The notes beneath the pieces were generated by a model, which saw nothing but the letters and a program-made list of their open reading frames with translations, was not told the origin of the DNA and did no database searches. Positions 7,705 through 17,406 of a stretch of DNA of 53,321 bases are shown in pieces. Position numbers and translations under genes: made by a program. Location of the stretch: contig WRHL01000005.1 in the NCBI GenBank assembly GCA_009783245.1, positions 1 to 53,321 of the forward strand. Direction: 5' to 3'. The first letter of the stretch is position 1, and every line of letters begins with the position of its first letter. Source of the DNA: Coriobacteriia bacterium. GTDB taxonomy: Bacteria > Actinomycetota > Coriobacteriia > Coriobacteriales > UBA8131.

Positions 7705-10263
7705 TTATTTCTTGTAGTAGGTGCCTTTGAGGGGGAGGCTTTGGCGGGCGATGCCGTCGAAGCGGTAGTAGGCGTGGGCCACCGCGGGGCTGGTGGGAAT
7801 GAGGCAGAGCTCCCCCACCCCTTTGGCGCCGTAGGCATACTCCAATAGGCGCTCATCTGCAATCTTGGTGAAGATCACCTCTATAGGAGGCACTTGCTTT
7901 GCGCGGGGCAGGCCCAGGGTGCCGAACTTCACCTGCGGATAGCCGCCTTCAACGGGGAAGTCCTCAGTGAGCGCGAAGCCCAGGCCCATGACAATGCCGC
8001 CCTCGATCTGGCCAGCACAGGAGATGGGGTTGACCGGCGCTCCTACGTCGTAGGCGGCTACGACCTTCTCCAGCCCGCCCTCATCGTCAAGGATGACCAC
8101 CTGGGTGGCATAGCTGTACGAGACATGGCTGACTGGGTTGGGCTTGGGTGAGCCCATGGCGTCGGTGGGGGGCGAGAACTCGCCGTAGAACTCGCGGCCC
8201 TCCAGGTCGGCAAGGTTATTACCGGCCTGCAGCTCCAGGGCAAGCTGGGTAGCAGCGCGGCGGGTCGCCTCGCCGGTCAGCACGGTCTGGCGGGAGGCCG
8301 TGGAGGTTCCCGCGTCCGGTGTGCGCACGGTGTCCGCGCGCTCAAAGACCACCTGGGCGGGGTCAAGGCCGGTGGCCTCGCAGAGCATCTGCAGGCACAT
8401 GGCGGCGATACCCTGACCCATGCAGGCCGCTGACGTGCGGATATGGACCTTGCCCTCCTCTATTGAGAGCAGGCAGCGGCTGGTGTCGATAAGGCCGATG
8501 CCCTTGCCGCTGTTCTTCAGGCCGCAGGCTATGCCGGCATACTTGTTGGACTCAAAGGCCTCCCTGACCGCTTCAAGCGTCTCCACCAACGCGGTGTTGG
8601 GATCGGCTATCTGGCCGTTGGGTAACACGTCGCCTGGCCGTATTGCGTTGCGATAGCGTATCTCCCAGGGGCTGATGCCCACCAGCTCAGCGAGGAGGTT
8701 GAGGTTGTTCTCCATGGCAAAGCAGCTCTGGGTGACCCCAAAGCCCCGGTAGGCGCCGGAGACCACGTTGTTGGTGTACACCGCCTTGCCGATGATGTCG
8801 ATGTTCTGGTAGTTGTAGGGGCCGGCCGCGTGGGTGCAGGCGCGCTGGAGGACCGGGCCGCCCAGGGAGGCATAGGCGCCGGTGTCAGCGATGAGCACCG
8901 CCTTCATGGCGGTGAGGATGCCGTGGGCATCGCAGGCGGTGGTGAAGTCCATCTCCATGGCGTGGCGCTTGACGTGGTAGTCGATGCTCTCCTGGCGGGA
9001 GAACTTCACTTTGGTGGGCCTCTTGGTGTGCCAGGCCATGAGCGCCGCATGCTGCTGCACGCTCATATCCTCCTTGCCACCAAAACCGCCGCCCACCAGG
9101 TTGGTGGTCACGTGGACCTTCTCAAAGGGGATGGCCAGCATGTTCGCCGTCTCGCGGCGGTCGTCGTAGACCGACTGCCCGCCGGTATACAGGTGCAGCT
9201 CATCCGTGCCAACAGGCACGGCAACAGCGACCTCTGGTTCCATGAAGGCGTGGTCGTTGTGGGGCGTTGAATAGTGACGCGTGACCACGTGGGCCGCCTT
9301 GGCTATTGCCGCATCCGGGTCACCGCGGTGCAGGTGCTCCTGGCTCATGATGTTGCCAGAGGAATGGATCAGCGGCGCGCCTTCTGCCAGCGCCTGGACA
9401 GGCGAGGTGACTGGCTCGAGCTCCTCAAAATCCACTTCGATGAGCGCCAGTATCTCATCCAGGCTCTCCGGCCGGATGCTTCCCACCAAGGCGATGGCGT
9501 CGCCAATATAGCGGGTCTCATGGCCAATGGCGATCATGACGTCCCAGTCCTGCACTACGTGGCCTATCTTGTTGTGGGGGACATCGGCTGCGGTCAGCAC
9601 GCGTACGCAGTCCGGGTGCTGCTCGGCCTTGCTGGTGTCAATACCCTTTATGAGGGCCCGAGGCGTGGGCGCGCGCAGGCACTTGGCATAGATCATGTCA
9701 TCCAGATAGATGTCATCGCCAAAGACGCCGGTACCCAACACCTTCTCCGCCACGTCGCTGCGGATGGTGTCACAGCCAATGCCAGATGTGACGGCGGGTA
9801 CAGGTAGGGGTTTATCGTCTAAGAGATAAGCGGCGGCAAGCAGGATGGCGTCCTCGATCTTCTGGTAGCCGGTGCAGCGGCAGAGGTTGTTGTTGATGGC
9901 CTTCTTGACCTCAGCGCGCGTGGGGCGCGGGTTCACATCGAGCAGGGCCTTGGCCGCGAGCACCATGCCGGGGATGCAGAAGCCGCATTGCACAGCGCCG
10001 GCCTGCCCAAAGCTCTGCACGTAGACGTCCTTCTCGTGCGCAGACAGGCCCTCCACCGTGAGCACCACAGCGCCCTCGAACTTCTCGATCTTGCGGGCGC
10101 AGGCCTTGGTGGCTTTGCCGTTGATAAGCACCGTGCAGGTCCCGCAGGCGCCCGAGCTGCACCCGTCCTTCACGGAGGTGAGCCGCAGGTCATCGCGCAG
10201 ATAGCGCAGGAGCGTCTTGTCTGCGGGTGCGTTATAGAGTGTTCCATTGATGGTGATGTCCAT
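7705..10263 (-). CDS. xdhD: Molybdenum hydroxylase, XdhD-like (2Fe-2S plus molybdopterin domains fused)
   Basis: Predicted cytosolic purine hydroxylase of the xanthine dehydrogenase family. Residues 1-150 hold two 2Fe-2S clusters: CSSGACGTC around residue 35, then CGFCIPGM and NNLCRCTGYQ around residues 98-135. Residues about 165-850 are the molybdopterin domain (VGGGFGGKEDM, AYRGFGVTQ). The FAD domain of classical XDH is absent, as in E. coli XdhD/YgfN, so electrons must leave to a partner, plausibly YgfK. At 852 residues it is near that family's size. ATG at 10263 follows AGGAGTCACC. It is the last gene of the ridA-ygeX-ygfK-ssnA unit. Confidence 0.88.
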   Translation of the reverse strand: MDITINGTLYNAPADKTLLRYLRDDLRLTSVKDGCSSGACGTCTVLINGKATKACARKIEKFEGAVVLTVEGLSAHEKDVYVQSFGQAGAVQCGFCIPGMVLAAKALLDVNPRPTRAEVKKAINNNLCRCTGYQKIEDAILLAAAYLLDDKPLPVPAVTSGIGCDTIRSDVAEKVLGTGVFGDDIYLDDMIYAKCLRAPTPRALIKGIDTSKAEQHPDCVRVLTAADVPHNKIGHVVQDWDVMIAIGHETRYIGDAIALVGSIRPESLDEILALIEVDFEELEPVTSPVQALAEGAPLIHSSGNIMSQEHLHRGDPDAAIAKAAHVVTRHYSTPHNDHAFMEPEVAVAVPVGTDELHLYTGGQSVYDDRRETANMLAIPFEKVHVTTNLVGGGFGGKEDMSVQQHAALMAWHTKRPTKVKFSRQESIDYHVKRHAMEMDFTTACDAHGILTAMKAVLIADTGAYASLGGPVLQRACTHAAGPYNYQNIDIIGKAVYTNNVVSGAYRGFGVTQSCFAMENNLNLLAELVGISPWEIRYRNAIRPGDVLPNGQIADPNTALVETLEAVREAFESNKYAGIACGLKNSGKGIGLIDTSRCLLSIEEGKVHIRTSAACMGQGIAAMCLQMLCEATGLDPAQVVFERADTVRTPDAGTSTASRQTVLTGEATRRAATQLALELQAGNNLADLEGREFYGEFSPPTDAMGSPKPNPVSHVSYSYATQVVILDDEGGLEKVVAAYDVGAPVNPISCAGQIEGGIVMGLGFALTEDFPVEGGYPQVKFGTLGLPRAKQVPPIEVIFTKIADERLLEYAYGAKGVGELCLIPTSPAVAHAYYRFDGIARQSLPLKGTYYKK

Positions 10264-10362
10264 GGTGACTCCTTTTGCTCGATGCGGCGTTTTGCCTGTG
10301 GTTCGCCAGCCCTACTGCTCTTCTCTGCCCTTTACTGCCTGCTACCGCTAACGCTGCCTATC

Positions 10363-11694
10363 TTATATCCTGGCCCAGAGTTTTGCAGCCTGCTCGCGAG
10401 ATTCACGCATCAGCTTCTCTTCATCTATGACGAGAAGTTCGCGCTCCTTCATGATGACACGGCCGTTGACAATGGTGGTGTCTACCAGGCGCCCACTGAC
10501 CCCAAAGAGGAGGTGGCTTGCCACTGTGTCCTCAGTGATAGGTGTGGGCGCCTCATAGCCGACTATGATGATGTCAGCGTACGCCCCTGGCTTAAGTGCG
10601 CCCACCTCGCCGTTGATGAGGCGGTTCATGATGGTGGCGTTGTTGTCGAAGAGCATCTGGTGCGGCTCCGGCCAGGCGACTGAGGGTATGCCCGCAACAT
10701 GTTTCTGGATGGCGTGCACGGCCCTCAGGCTCTGGGTCACGTCAACGCAGTAGCCGTCGGTGCCCATGCCCACCAGCACACCCGCTTTGAGCAGGTCAAG
10801 CACAGGCGAGCAGCCCACGGCGTTGGACATGTTGGATTCCGGCGCGTTGACAACAGCAACACCACTCTGGGCCAACAGCTCGATCTCACGCTCATTGACG
10901 TGCACGCAGTGGATGGCAAGAGAACGCTCGTTGAGCACGCGGCTGTCATACAGGCGCTCGATGACCCGCTTACCGTACTTGCTGTGGCAGTCCTCAACGT
11001 CCTCGATACCCTCGGCAACGTGGATGTGATAGCCCGCACCCACGGCTTCAGCGGCTTCGACGGTGGCGTCGAGCGTCGCAGGTGACACCGTCAGCTGGGC
11101 ATGCATGCCTACCAGGCCGCCCAGCATGTCGTCGCCGCGGGCCTTGCAATGCGTGAAGAACTCGATATTCTCGTCAATGCCCTCACGGGCGATCTGAGCG
11201 CCGTCGCGGTCCGAGATCTCATAGCTGAGGTTGCTCCTGATGCCTACCTCCGTGGCGGCCTGCGCGATGCGCTGCAGCGAGCCGCGCACGGCATAGGGGC
11301 TCGCGTTGTGGTCGATGACCGAGGTCACGCCCATGCGCGCCGCGTCGATGAGCGGGCCAACGGCGCTGTAATAGACGTCGTCAAGCGTCAGCATCCTGTC
11401 AAGCTTCCACCACAGGCCCTCCAACACATCGCCAAAGTTCATGGCGGGCTTGGAGTTGAAGTTGATGCCGCGGGCGAAGGTGCTGTAGTAATGCATGTGG
11501 GCGTTGATGAAGCCGGGCATGACCAGGCGGCCTTTGGCATCCATGATGTCCGCGTTGGGGAACTGGACGAGAAGGTCGGCTGTGGTGCCCACCGCGGTTA
11601 TCTGCTTGCCGTCGAAGGCGACGGCGCCGCCCTGGATGAAGGGCTGGGTGGCGTCTCTGGTGACTACGGTGCCGTTGGTGATGAGAGTGGTCAT
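10363..11694 (-). CDS. ssnA: Putative aminohydrolase SsnA
   Basis: A 443-residue amidohydrolase/deaminase. Metal-binding motifs are visible: HMHYYSTFARG near residue 66, HIHVAEG near residue 223, H in AIHCVHVNE near 263 and GMGTDG near 317. SsnA is a conserved member of anaerobic purine/urate degradation clusters; its exact substrate has been debated and is probably a purine-derived ring or ureido intermediate. Length matches E. coli SsnA (442). It starts at ATG 11694, 28 bases after the ygfK stop, and precedes xdhD. Confidence 0.88.
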   Translation of the reverse strand: MTTLITNGTVVTRDATQPFIQGGAVAFDGKQITAVGTTADLLVQFPNADIMDAKGRLVMPGFINAHMHYYSTFARGINFNSKPAMNFGDVLEGLWWKLDRMLTLDDVYYSAVGPLIDAARMGVTSVIDHNASPYAVRGSLQRIAQAATEVGIRSNLSYEISDRDGAQIAREGIDENIEFFTHCKARGDDMLGGLVGMHAQLTVSPATLDATVEAAEAVGAGYHIHVAEGIEDVEDCHSKYGKRVIERLYDSRVLNERSLAIHCVHVNEREIELLAQSGVAVVNAPESNMSNAVGCSPVLDLLKAGVLVGMGTDGYCVDVTQSLRAVHAIQKHVAGIPSVAWPEPHQMLFDNNATIMNRLINGEVGALKPGAYADIIIVGYEAPTPITEDTVASHLLFGVSGRLVDTTIVNGRVIMKERELLVIDEEKLMRESREQAAKLWARI

Positions 11695-11722
11695 GGCGGT
11701 GCTCCTTTTCGCTGGTCAGGTT

Positions 11723-14700
11723 TCAGTTTTTGCGCAGCAGATAGCTGTAGTCGGAGTCGATGGTCTCGATCAGGGTTGCGAAGCCTTTTGCCTGTGACGC
11801 GGTGAGCTCTGCGAGGGAGGCCTCGATGACCGCGGCATCCTCAAGGCGGAGCCGGTAGCGGCCGTTGCCAAGCGGCAGGAAGCCGATGTTCTTGCTGTCC
11901 GCGAAGTCCTCCTCGGTGGAGAAGAGCGTGAACTTGTCGAGATAGGGGTTGCCGGCCGTGGGACAGAAGACGCCGCAGTTGCCGCACTCATTGCAGAGGC
12001 CGTCGAGGTGCAGTATCTGATAGCGCTTCTTGAACGCTTCCTGCGAGGCGCCCAGGTCCAGTGCCAGGTTCGCGCGGTTGGGGCACACCTGGGTGCAGAT
12101 CCCGCAGGCTGCGCTGCACGTCAGGCAGCGCGCTGCCTCAGCAGCAATGCCGGCTTCAGCGGCGATGCCGGCTTCAGCGGCAGCATCAAGCTTGCAGGCC
12201 TCCAGCACACCCCACTTGGCATGTAGTTCTTCGCGACAGGCCTCTATGGCAAAGCTGGTGAAGTCATTGTCCAGGTCGAGCTTGGCCAGTATATCTGTGG
12301 CGATGAGCTTGGCATCTGCCATGGCCTTGACCACGGTCTTGGGGCCGGCTTTGCAATCCCCCGCCACATAGACGCCCGCAAGCGAGCTCATGTTGTTCTC
12401 ATCAAGCTGGGCGAATCCCCGCCCGTCCAACTGCAAGCCATTAGTAGCAAAAGCGGTGGTGTCCACGCCTGCTCCCACGGCATTGATCACGGTGTCGAAC
12501 TGCAGCTCCATGCTTTGCCCGCTTGGGGTTATGCCAGGCCTGCCGCTTGCATCCAGCTCGCCAAGCGCCATGACATCCAGGGTCAGGCTTCCGTCAATGA
12601 AGGCCGTGGGCGAGCAGAGCTCTGTGAGCTGCACGCCGTCTGCCAGTGCCTCCTCTATCTCCTGGGGCTGTGCCGGCATGAGCTCTCTGGTGCGCCGATA
12701 CAGGATATGCGCCTCTTTGACACCCTGGTTGCGGATGGCTGCGCGCGCGCAGTCCATGGCAACGTCGCCACCGCCTATGACGGCAACGCGCTCACCTAAA
12801 TCCAGCTGCAGGCTCGTGCGACGTGATGCCTCTAAAAAGCCCAGCGCGTCATGCACGCTTACCCCGTCAACCGCCAGGTCAGAGCGCCCAGGTTTCCACG
12901 CCCCGGTAGCCAGGACGATGAAATCGAACTCCTGCCTGAGCTCAGCCAGGTCATAGTCAGCAGAAGCGCCATACTCAAAGCTGACCCCCAGGGCCTCGGC
13001 CAGGGCGACGTCAAGCGCGACCTCCTCAGAGGAGATCCTGAAGGCGGGAATCACCTGCGAGACAATGCCACCTGCCGTAGCGCGCGTCTCGCGCACCGTC
13101 ACATCCACGCCGTTGCGACGCAGGTAGGTGGCGGTTGCCAGGCCGGCCGCACCGGCGCCTATCACCAGCACCTTGGCCTCGCTCCTGAGCGGGCTTACGA
13201 CAGCAAGCGCCTGCGTGAAGGCCTGCTGGGCCGCAAGTGACGCGGCCTTCTTGGCGCTGCGTATCTGGACCTGATCCTCATAATCTATGCGTGTACAGCG
13301 GTTCTGGCACTGATGGTCGCATATGGTCCCGGTGATGGAGGGCAGCACGTTGTCGTTGAAGATGATCTGGAAGGCCTTGGCATAGTCGCCCTTGGCGACC
13401 TGCTCCAGATAGGCGGGGATCTGCTGGTTGATGGGGCAGCCGGTCTTGGAGCAGGGGGCTTCTCCGCAGTCGAAAAGCGCCAGGGCCTCAGCAGATTTGC
13501 GCGAGCCCACCCCACGGTGTTCCTTGCGATGCCGCTTCTTGCCCGTCACCCCTTCTGCCAGCGCTGAGAGCGCTTCCACATCCAGGGTCTTCTGCGCAGG
13601 GTCGATGGTCGCCTCGGCTATCACGGCCATCTGCTGCAGGCGCTCATAACCGCCGGGCTTGAGGAGGTTGGTCGCCAGGGTGACCGGCCGTATGCCGGTT
13701 GCTAAAAGCTCAGCCAGGTTGAAGGCATCGGCGCCCCCTGAATAGGAGATGCGGATCTGACCATCAAAGGCCTGGCTCAGCCTGTTGGCCGCCGTGATGG
13801 AAAGCGGCAACAGCGAACGCCCCGACATGTACATCTCCTCGCCGGGCAGCTCGCCCCGCTTGATGTCCACCGGGAAGGTGTTGGTTATCTTGACACCCAG
13901 GTCCAGCCCGCACTCTGCGGCGACCACCTGCAGGCGCCCGACCATGGCAACAGCCTCGTCGAACTGCAGGTCCTCTTTGAAGTGATGGTCGTCAAAGTGG
14001 ATGTAGCTGTAACCCATGCTGTCGAGCAGGGTGCGCGCGGTCTCATAGCCAAGCAGGGTGGGGTTGCATTTGATGCAGGTGTTGAAGCCCTTCTCGGTAA
14101 GCAGGTAGTTGGCGATCTGCTCTATCTCCTCGCGGGGGCAACCGTGCAGGGTGGAGACGGTGATGCTGTTGGAGATCTGCGTGGGGATGGCAGCCAGGTC
14201 ATCGGCGCCAAACACCTCGAAACGCTCAAGGTTGGCCGCAAGCCAATCCGTGCATTCCTTCCAGACAGCGGTCGCAGAGGCGTTGCGCATACCCTCCAGG
14301 TACGCGTCGATCTTGGGGGACTTCACCCCATCCAGGCTGTAACCCACGCTCATGTTGAAGAGGACGCCGGTGCCAAGGCCAAACTCCACGCCCAGCACAT
14401 GCACGGCGAACCAGGCTTTGACGTACTCATCAAAGGCCTGTTGCACGGTGAGCTCCGTGGACCACTCGACGTTGTAGCACTCGTCGGATGCGTTGATGCA
14501 GGGGCGCGCCACGCAGGCACGCAGTTCGTCGCCGTCCATGATCTGCACGGTCTTGAGCTCCACAAAGTGGCCGCCTGCCAAAAAGGCCGCGACGATATTC
14601 TCCGCAAGCTGGGAGTGGGGGCCCGCGGCGGGGCCTATGGGAGAGTCAAGCTCTGTGCCAAAGCGCGTGATCCGGTTGCCGCTTTGGTTGCGATAGAACT

Positions 14701-14800
14701 TCTCCGCATGGATGCCAAAGATGGTCTTGCTGGCACCGTACTCGCCCAGGGCATGCTCCATCAGCGAAGCAAAGCTCAGTGGTCTCATGATCTCGCTCAT
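11723..14800 (-). CDS. ygfK: YgfK: putative selenate reductase/oxidoreductase subunit of purine catabolism
   Basis: A 1025-residue multidomain iron-sulfur flavoprotein. The N-terminal ~430 residues resemble a dihydroorotate/dihydropyrimidine dehydrogenase-type flavin barrel (STLHGCPREEIEQI, CIKCNPTLLG). Residues about 455-900 are a GltD-like module: CSKTGCPINQQIPAYL and CDHQCQNRCTR for Fe-S, VLVIGAGAAGLATATYL for FAD and VAVIGGGDVAMDCA for NAD(P)H. The C-terminal part carries 4Fe-4S motifs (CLTCSAACGICTQVCP; CNECGNCGVFCP). YgfK belongs to the anaerobic urate gene set, where it probably reduces a purine intermediate or takes XdhD electrons. ATG overlaps the ygeX stop by four bases (ATGA). Confidence 0.9.
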   Translation of the reverse strand: MSEIMRPLSFASLMEHALGEYGASKTIFGIHAEKFYRNQSGNRITRFGTELDSPIGPAAGPHSQLAENIVAAFLAGGHFVELKTVQIMDGDELRACVARPCINASDECYNVEWSTELTVQQAFDEYVKAWFAVHVLGVEFGLGTGVLFNMSVGYSLDGVKSPKIDAYLEGMRNASATAVWKECTDWLAANLERFEVFGADDLAAIPTQISNSITVSTLHGCPREEIEQIANYLLTEKGFNTCIKCNPTLLGYETARTLLDSMGYSYIHFDDHHFKEDLQFDEAVAMVGRLQVVAAECGLDLGVKITNTFPVDIKRGELPGEEMYMSGRSLLPLSITAANRLSQAFDGQIRISYSGGADAFNLAELLATGIRPVTLATNLLKPGGYERLQQMAVIAEATIDPAQKTLDVEALSALAEGVTGKKRHRKEHRGVGSRKSAEALALFDCGEAPCSKTGCPINQQIPAYLEQVAKGDYAKAFQIIFNDNVLPSITGTICDHQCQNRCTRIDYEDQVQIRSAKKAASLAAQQAFTQALAVVSPLRSEAKVLVIGAGAAGLATATYLRRNGVDVTVRETRATAGGIVSQVIPAFRISSEEVALDVALAEALGVSFEYGASADYDLAELRQEFDFIVLATGAWKPGRSDLAVDGVSVHDALGFLEASRRTSLQLDLGERVAVIGGGDVAMDCARAAIRNQGVKEAHILYRRTRELMPAQPQEIEEALADGVQLTELCSPTAFIDGSLTLDVMALGELDASGRPGITPSGQSMELQFDTVINAVGAGVDTTAFATNGLQLDGRGFAQLDENNMSSLAGVYVAGDCKAGPKTVVKAMADAKLIATDILAKLDLDNDFTSFAIEACREELHAKWGVLEACKLDAAAEAGIAAEAGIAAEAARCLTCSAACGICTQVCPNRANLALDLGASQEAFKKRYQILHLDGLCNECGNCGVFCPTAGNPYLDKFTLFSTEEDFADSKNIGFLPLGNGRYRLRLEDAAVIEASLAELTASQAKGFATLIETIDSDYSYLLRKN

Positions 14801-16020
14801 TTTGTCTCCTCCTCACATGATGGGCAGAACCCCTCCCACACAACCTTCTTATACATCTCAGGGTCAGTGTCACCCTCGGTGCTGAAGCACAGTACTACGG
14901 AATCCTGGTCAAGGCCCAGCGCCTCCCTGAAGCCCTGGTATTCCTCTAACGATAAAAGCGCTGATAACAGGCCTACGCCCACCGCTCCGGACTCACCGGA
15001 AAGCACAGGGGCATCACCTTTAAGCGGGGCTGCCAACACGCGCATACCCTGGGCGCTGACCCAGTCGGGCGCGGAGACAAAGAAGCCCGCCTTGTTCTTG
15101 AGTATCTCCCAGGAGATGACGTTTCCTTCTCCGCATGCCAGGCCGGCCATGATGGTCTGCAGGTCTCCGCCAACGGCAACCAGCTCTCCAGCTTGCGCCG
15201 AGCGGTAGAGGTTGTCTGCCGCCGCGGCCTCGATGATCACCGTTGTGGGGCAGGCGTCTTGATACGCGTTGGCAAAGTAGCCCTGCACCGCGCCGGCCAG
15301 CGAGCCGACGCCCGCCTGGATGAAGATATGGGTGGGGGTGACGCCCTGGGCCTTGAGCTGCTCGTCAGCCTCAGCGGCCATGGTGCTGTAGCCTTGCATT
15401 ATCCATCCGGGGATCTGGGTGTAGCCCGGCCAGGCGGTGTCCTGCACCATGACGCCATGGGGGTCTGCCTTGGCAAGCTCTGCGGTGCTCCGCACGGTGT
15501 CATCATAGTTTGTGCTGGTGATGAAGGCCTCTGCTCCTTCTTTGCGGATATTCTCCAGGCGGACCTGGGAGCTGCCGGCCGGCATACAGACAACGGACTT
15601 CTGCCCCAGCCTGTTTGCGGCCCAGGCCACTCCCCTGCCATGATTGCCATCCGTGGTGGTGTAGAAGGTGATCTCCCCCACCTGGGCTTTGGTCTCAGGC
15701 GAGATGAGCTCCCCATAGCTGAGCTCTGAGATGTCCTTGCCAAGCAACCCGGCAAGATAGACGCCTATCGCATAGGAGCCGCCCAGTACCTTGAAGGCGT
15801 TGAGGCCAAAGCGATGCGACTCATCTTTAACGTAGGCGCCCTGTATGCCCAGGTGCCCGGCCAGCGCGTCGAGCCTTGCCAGCGGGGTTGGAGCGTACTG
15901 TGGGATAGATGCGTGGAACGCGCGCACCTTTTTGACGGCGCTTGCGTCGATGAGCCCCAGGCTGGCCGAGCAGTCGCTGGGCGCCAGGGTGTTCTGGGTC
16001 CACTTGATGCTGTCTTTCAT
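14797..16020 (-). CDS. ygeX: Diaminopropionate ammonia-lyase
   Basis: PLP enzyme of fold type II that splits 2,3-diaminopropionate to pyruvate and two ammonia. The PLP lysine lies in KDESHRFGLNAFKVLGGSYA near residue 75, and a phosphate-binding loop is seen at TDGNHGRGVA near residue 122 and in GVGSLAGAVQGY near residue 240. Its 407 residues compare with 398 in E. coli. In anaerobic urate catabolism, 2,3-diaminopropionate is a late intermediate and YgeX releases pyruvate from it. It lies three bases after the RidA gene and overlaps ygfK, indicating tight co-expression. Confidence 0.92.
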   Translation of the reverse strand: MKDSIKWTQNTLAPSDCSASLGLIDASAVKKVRAFHASIPQYAPTPLARLDALAGHLGIQGAYVKDESHRFGLNAFKVLGGSYAIGVYLAGLLGKDISELSYGELISPETKAQVGEITFYTTTDGNHGRGVAWAANRLGQKSVVCMPAGSSQVRLENIRKEGAEAFITSTNYDDTVRSTAELAKADPHGVMVQDTAWPGYTQIPGWIMQGYSTMAAEADEQLKAQGVTPTHIFIQAGVGSLAGAVQGYFANAYQDACPTTVIIEAAAADNLYRSAQAGELVAVGGDLQTIMAGLACGEGNVISWEILKNKAGFFVSAPDWVSAQGMRVLAAPLKGDAPVLSGESGAVGVGLLSALLSLEEYQGFREALGLDQDSVVLCFSTEGDTDPEMYKKVVWEGFCPSCEEETK

Positions 16021-16023
16021 ACG

Positions 16024-16422
16024 TCAGCCCTCAACCAATCCGATAGCCTCGATCTCCACCAACGCCCCCTTGGGAAGCGCAGCCACCGCAACCGCAGAGC
16101 GGGAGGGCAGGGCCTCGCCGGTGAAGAAGCGGGCGTATACCAGGTTCATCTGGGCGAAATCCTCCATATCCTGCAGGAAGACCGTGGTCTTCACCACCGC
16201 GTCAAGGCTGCTTCCCGCGGCCTCAAGCACGCATGCCAGGTTCTGTATCGCCTGCTCGGCCTGGTCGGCAGCGGTGGCGCCGACAATCTCACCCGTGGCT
16301 GGATCCAGCGGTATCTGCCCCGAGGTGAAGACCAGGTTACCTACGCGGTTCGCCTGGGCATAGGGGCCAATAGCGGCTGGCGCCTTGCTGGTTGCGATTA
16401 CCTGTCTTGTTGTTTCCTCCAT
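16024..16422 (-). CDS. ridA: RidA family enamine/imine deaminase
   Basis: A 132-residue RidA/YjgF/Rid protein. Visible are the N-terminal ATSKAPAAIGPYAQANR, GNLVFTSGQIPLDP and the C-terminal LPSRSAVAVAALPKGALVEIEAI with the substrate-carboxylate-binding Arg and the usual Glu. RidA proteins hydrolyse reactive 2-aminoacrylate. Being directly upstream of ygeX, whose reaction passes through an aminoacrylate species, a supporting role there is likely. ATG at 16422 after GGAGGGCATC is preferred to the track's TTG at 16434. Confidence 0.9.
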   Translation of the reverse strand: MEETTRQVIATSKAPAAIGPYAQANRVGNLVFTSGQIPLDPATGEIVGATAADQAEQAIQNLACVLEAAGSSLDAVVKTTVFLQDMEDFAQMNLVYARFFTGEALPSRSAVAVAALPKGALVEIEAIGLVEG

Positions 16423-16576
16423 GATGCCCTCCAAAACTGCCGTTCTTCTCGTTACCTTCTCAGAGTGTCCTTCACCCTGGGGAGTGTGCTTTGCAACTCC
16501 CCTCTTGCTTCTCCCTGTTGTTGATTTGGCACCGGTCGCCGTCCTGTCTGGACCGTACTGGCTGCGGCGCTGCCCG

Positions 16577-17236
16577 TCAGGAGCCTGTTGCGTCTTCCTC
16601 CAAACCGTTCAGATAGTTATAGAGCGTGTATTTGGAGATCCCGTAATAGTCGGAGATGCGGCCAGAGCTCTTCATGACAAGCAGAGCGCCCTTCTTGTCG
16701 AGGAACTGGATCGCCCGCATCTTGTCTTCCTTGGTCATGGCCGAGATGGGTTTGCCAATGAGCTTGTGCGACTCGTCGATCAGCTGGTCAAGCAGGTTGT
16801 TGACGTCGCCCGGGATGGTCACCGTCTCCTGGCCGAGGTCCTCGACCATCGCCAGTTCATCCAAGGTACGTTTTGCCAGCACCAGGTCGCTGATGTCGAA
16901 GTTGATGCACAGGACGGCGACTACCTCGCCCTCGTCATTGCGGATGTTGATGGTGGATGAGCGGAGCATCCGCCCGTCCTTGGAGTTGGTGATATAACCA
17001 AAACGGTTCTCAACGTCCTTATCCTTAAGGGCCTTGAGAACCGTTTCACTGGCGCTGTCGCCTACTTGCCTGCCGGTCACATGACCGTTCTCAATAAAGG
17101 CGATGCTGTGGTCCACGCCGTGCGTTGTGTCATGGATGGCCACTTCGCAGTTGGAGCCGAACTGCCGGGCGATACCAACGGCGATGTCCTCCAAAAAGGG
17201 TTTGAACTGCTGATAACCCTGCTTGTCTTTTGCCAC
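16577..17236 (-). CDS. PAS-domain (YheO-like) HTH transcriptional regulator, probable regulator of the purine cluster
   Basis: A 219-residue regulator. Residues about 8-120 form a YheO-like PAS domain (GSNCEVAIHDTTH, SIAFIENGHVTGR, RSSTINIRNDEGEVVAVLCINFD). Residues about 165-215 form an HTH_22-type DNA-binding domain (KGALLVMKSSGRISDYYGISKYTLYNYL). Related regulators (YheO, DpaR) control amino-acid and diaminopropionate catabolism. The gene starts at GTG 17236 after AAGGGAGGTTATC and is first in the unit leading to ridA-ygeX-ygfK-ssnA-xdhD, after a 154-base gap before ridA. An operator-like sequence shared with the ygeY promoter lies just upstream, so autoregulation and control of both units is inferred. 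The ligand is unknown. Confidence 0.83.
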   Translation of the reverse strand: MAKDKQGYQQFKPFLEDIAVGIARQFGSNCEVAIHDTTHGVDHSIAFIENGHVTGRQVGDSASETVLKALKDKDVENRFGYITNSKDGRMLRSSTINIRNDEGEVVAVLCINFDISDLVLAKRTLDELAMVEDLGQETVTIPGDVNNLLDQLIDESHKLIGKPISAMTKEDKMRAIQFLDKKGALLVMKSSGRISDYYGISKYTLYNYLNGLEEDATGS

Positions 17237-17262
17237 GATAACCTCCCTTTTCCGTCTCTTGG

Positions 17263-17291
17263 AGTATACTACTGAGCAATCTGCATGTCAA
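17263..17291 (-). promoter_or_regulatory. Promoter of the regulator-ridA-ygeX unit (TTGACA-N17-TATACT)
   Basis: On the minus strand TTGACA and TATACT are separated by exactly 17 bases and end 26 bases before the regulator's GTG. The -35 has the consensus sequence and the -10 one mismatch, so basal transcription by the main sigma factor should be good. Confidence 0.8.
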
Positions 17292-17319
17292 CTAATTATT
17301 TGTATAACTAAAAATTATT
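17289..17319. promoter_or_regulatory. Putative purine-cluster operator, copy 1
   Basis: TCAACTAATT, nine bases, then ACTAAAAATTATT lie against the -35 of the regulator promoter. The same two blocks occur next to the -35 of the ygeY promoter with a six-base interval. This copy is an imperfect inverted repeat (TAATTATTTG ... CTAAAAATTA). It is probably bound by the adjacent PAS/HTH regulator. Confidence 0.6.
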
Positions 17320-17406
17320 TTGGTACGATATTGTTGCGAGGAGTATGGGTTTGACTTCACCCACCCTGCCCAGACCCGCCTGCATCAGGGAGCTAGCCCA
17401 GCGGGA

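Noticed and set aside
13982-15208. 408-residue plus-strand ORF opposite ygfK and ygeX
   Set aside because: Shadow of two well-supported overlapping genes; no motif and no ribosome-binding site.
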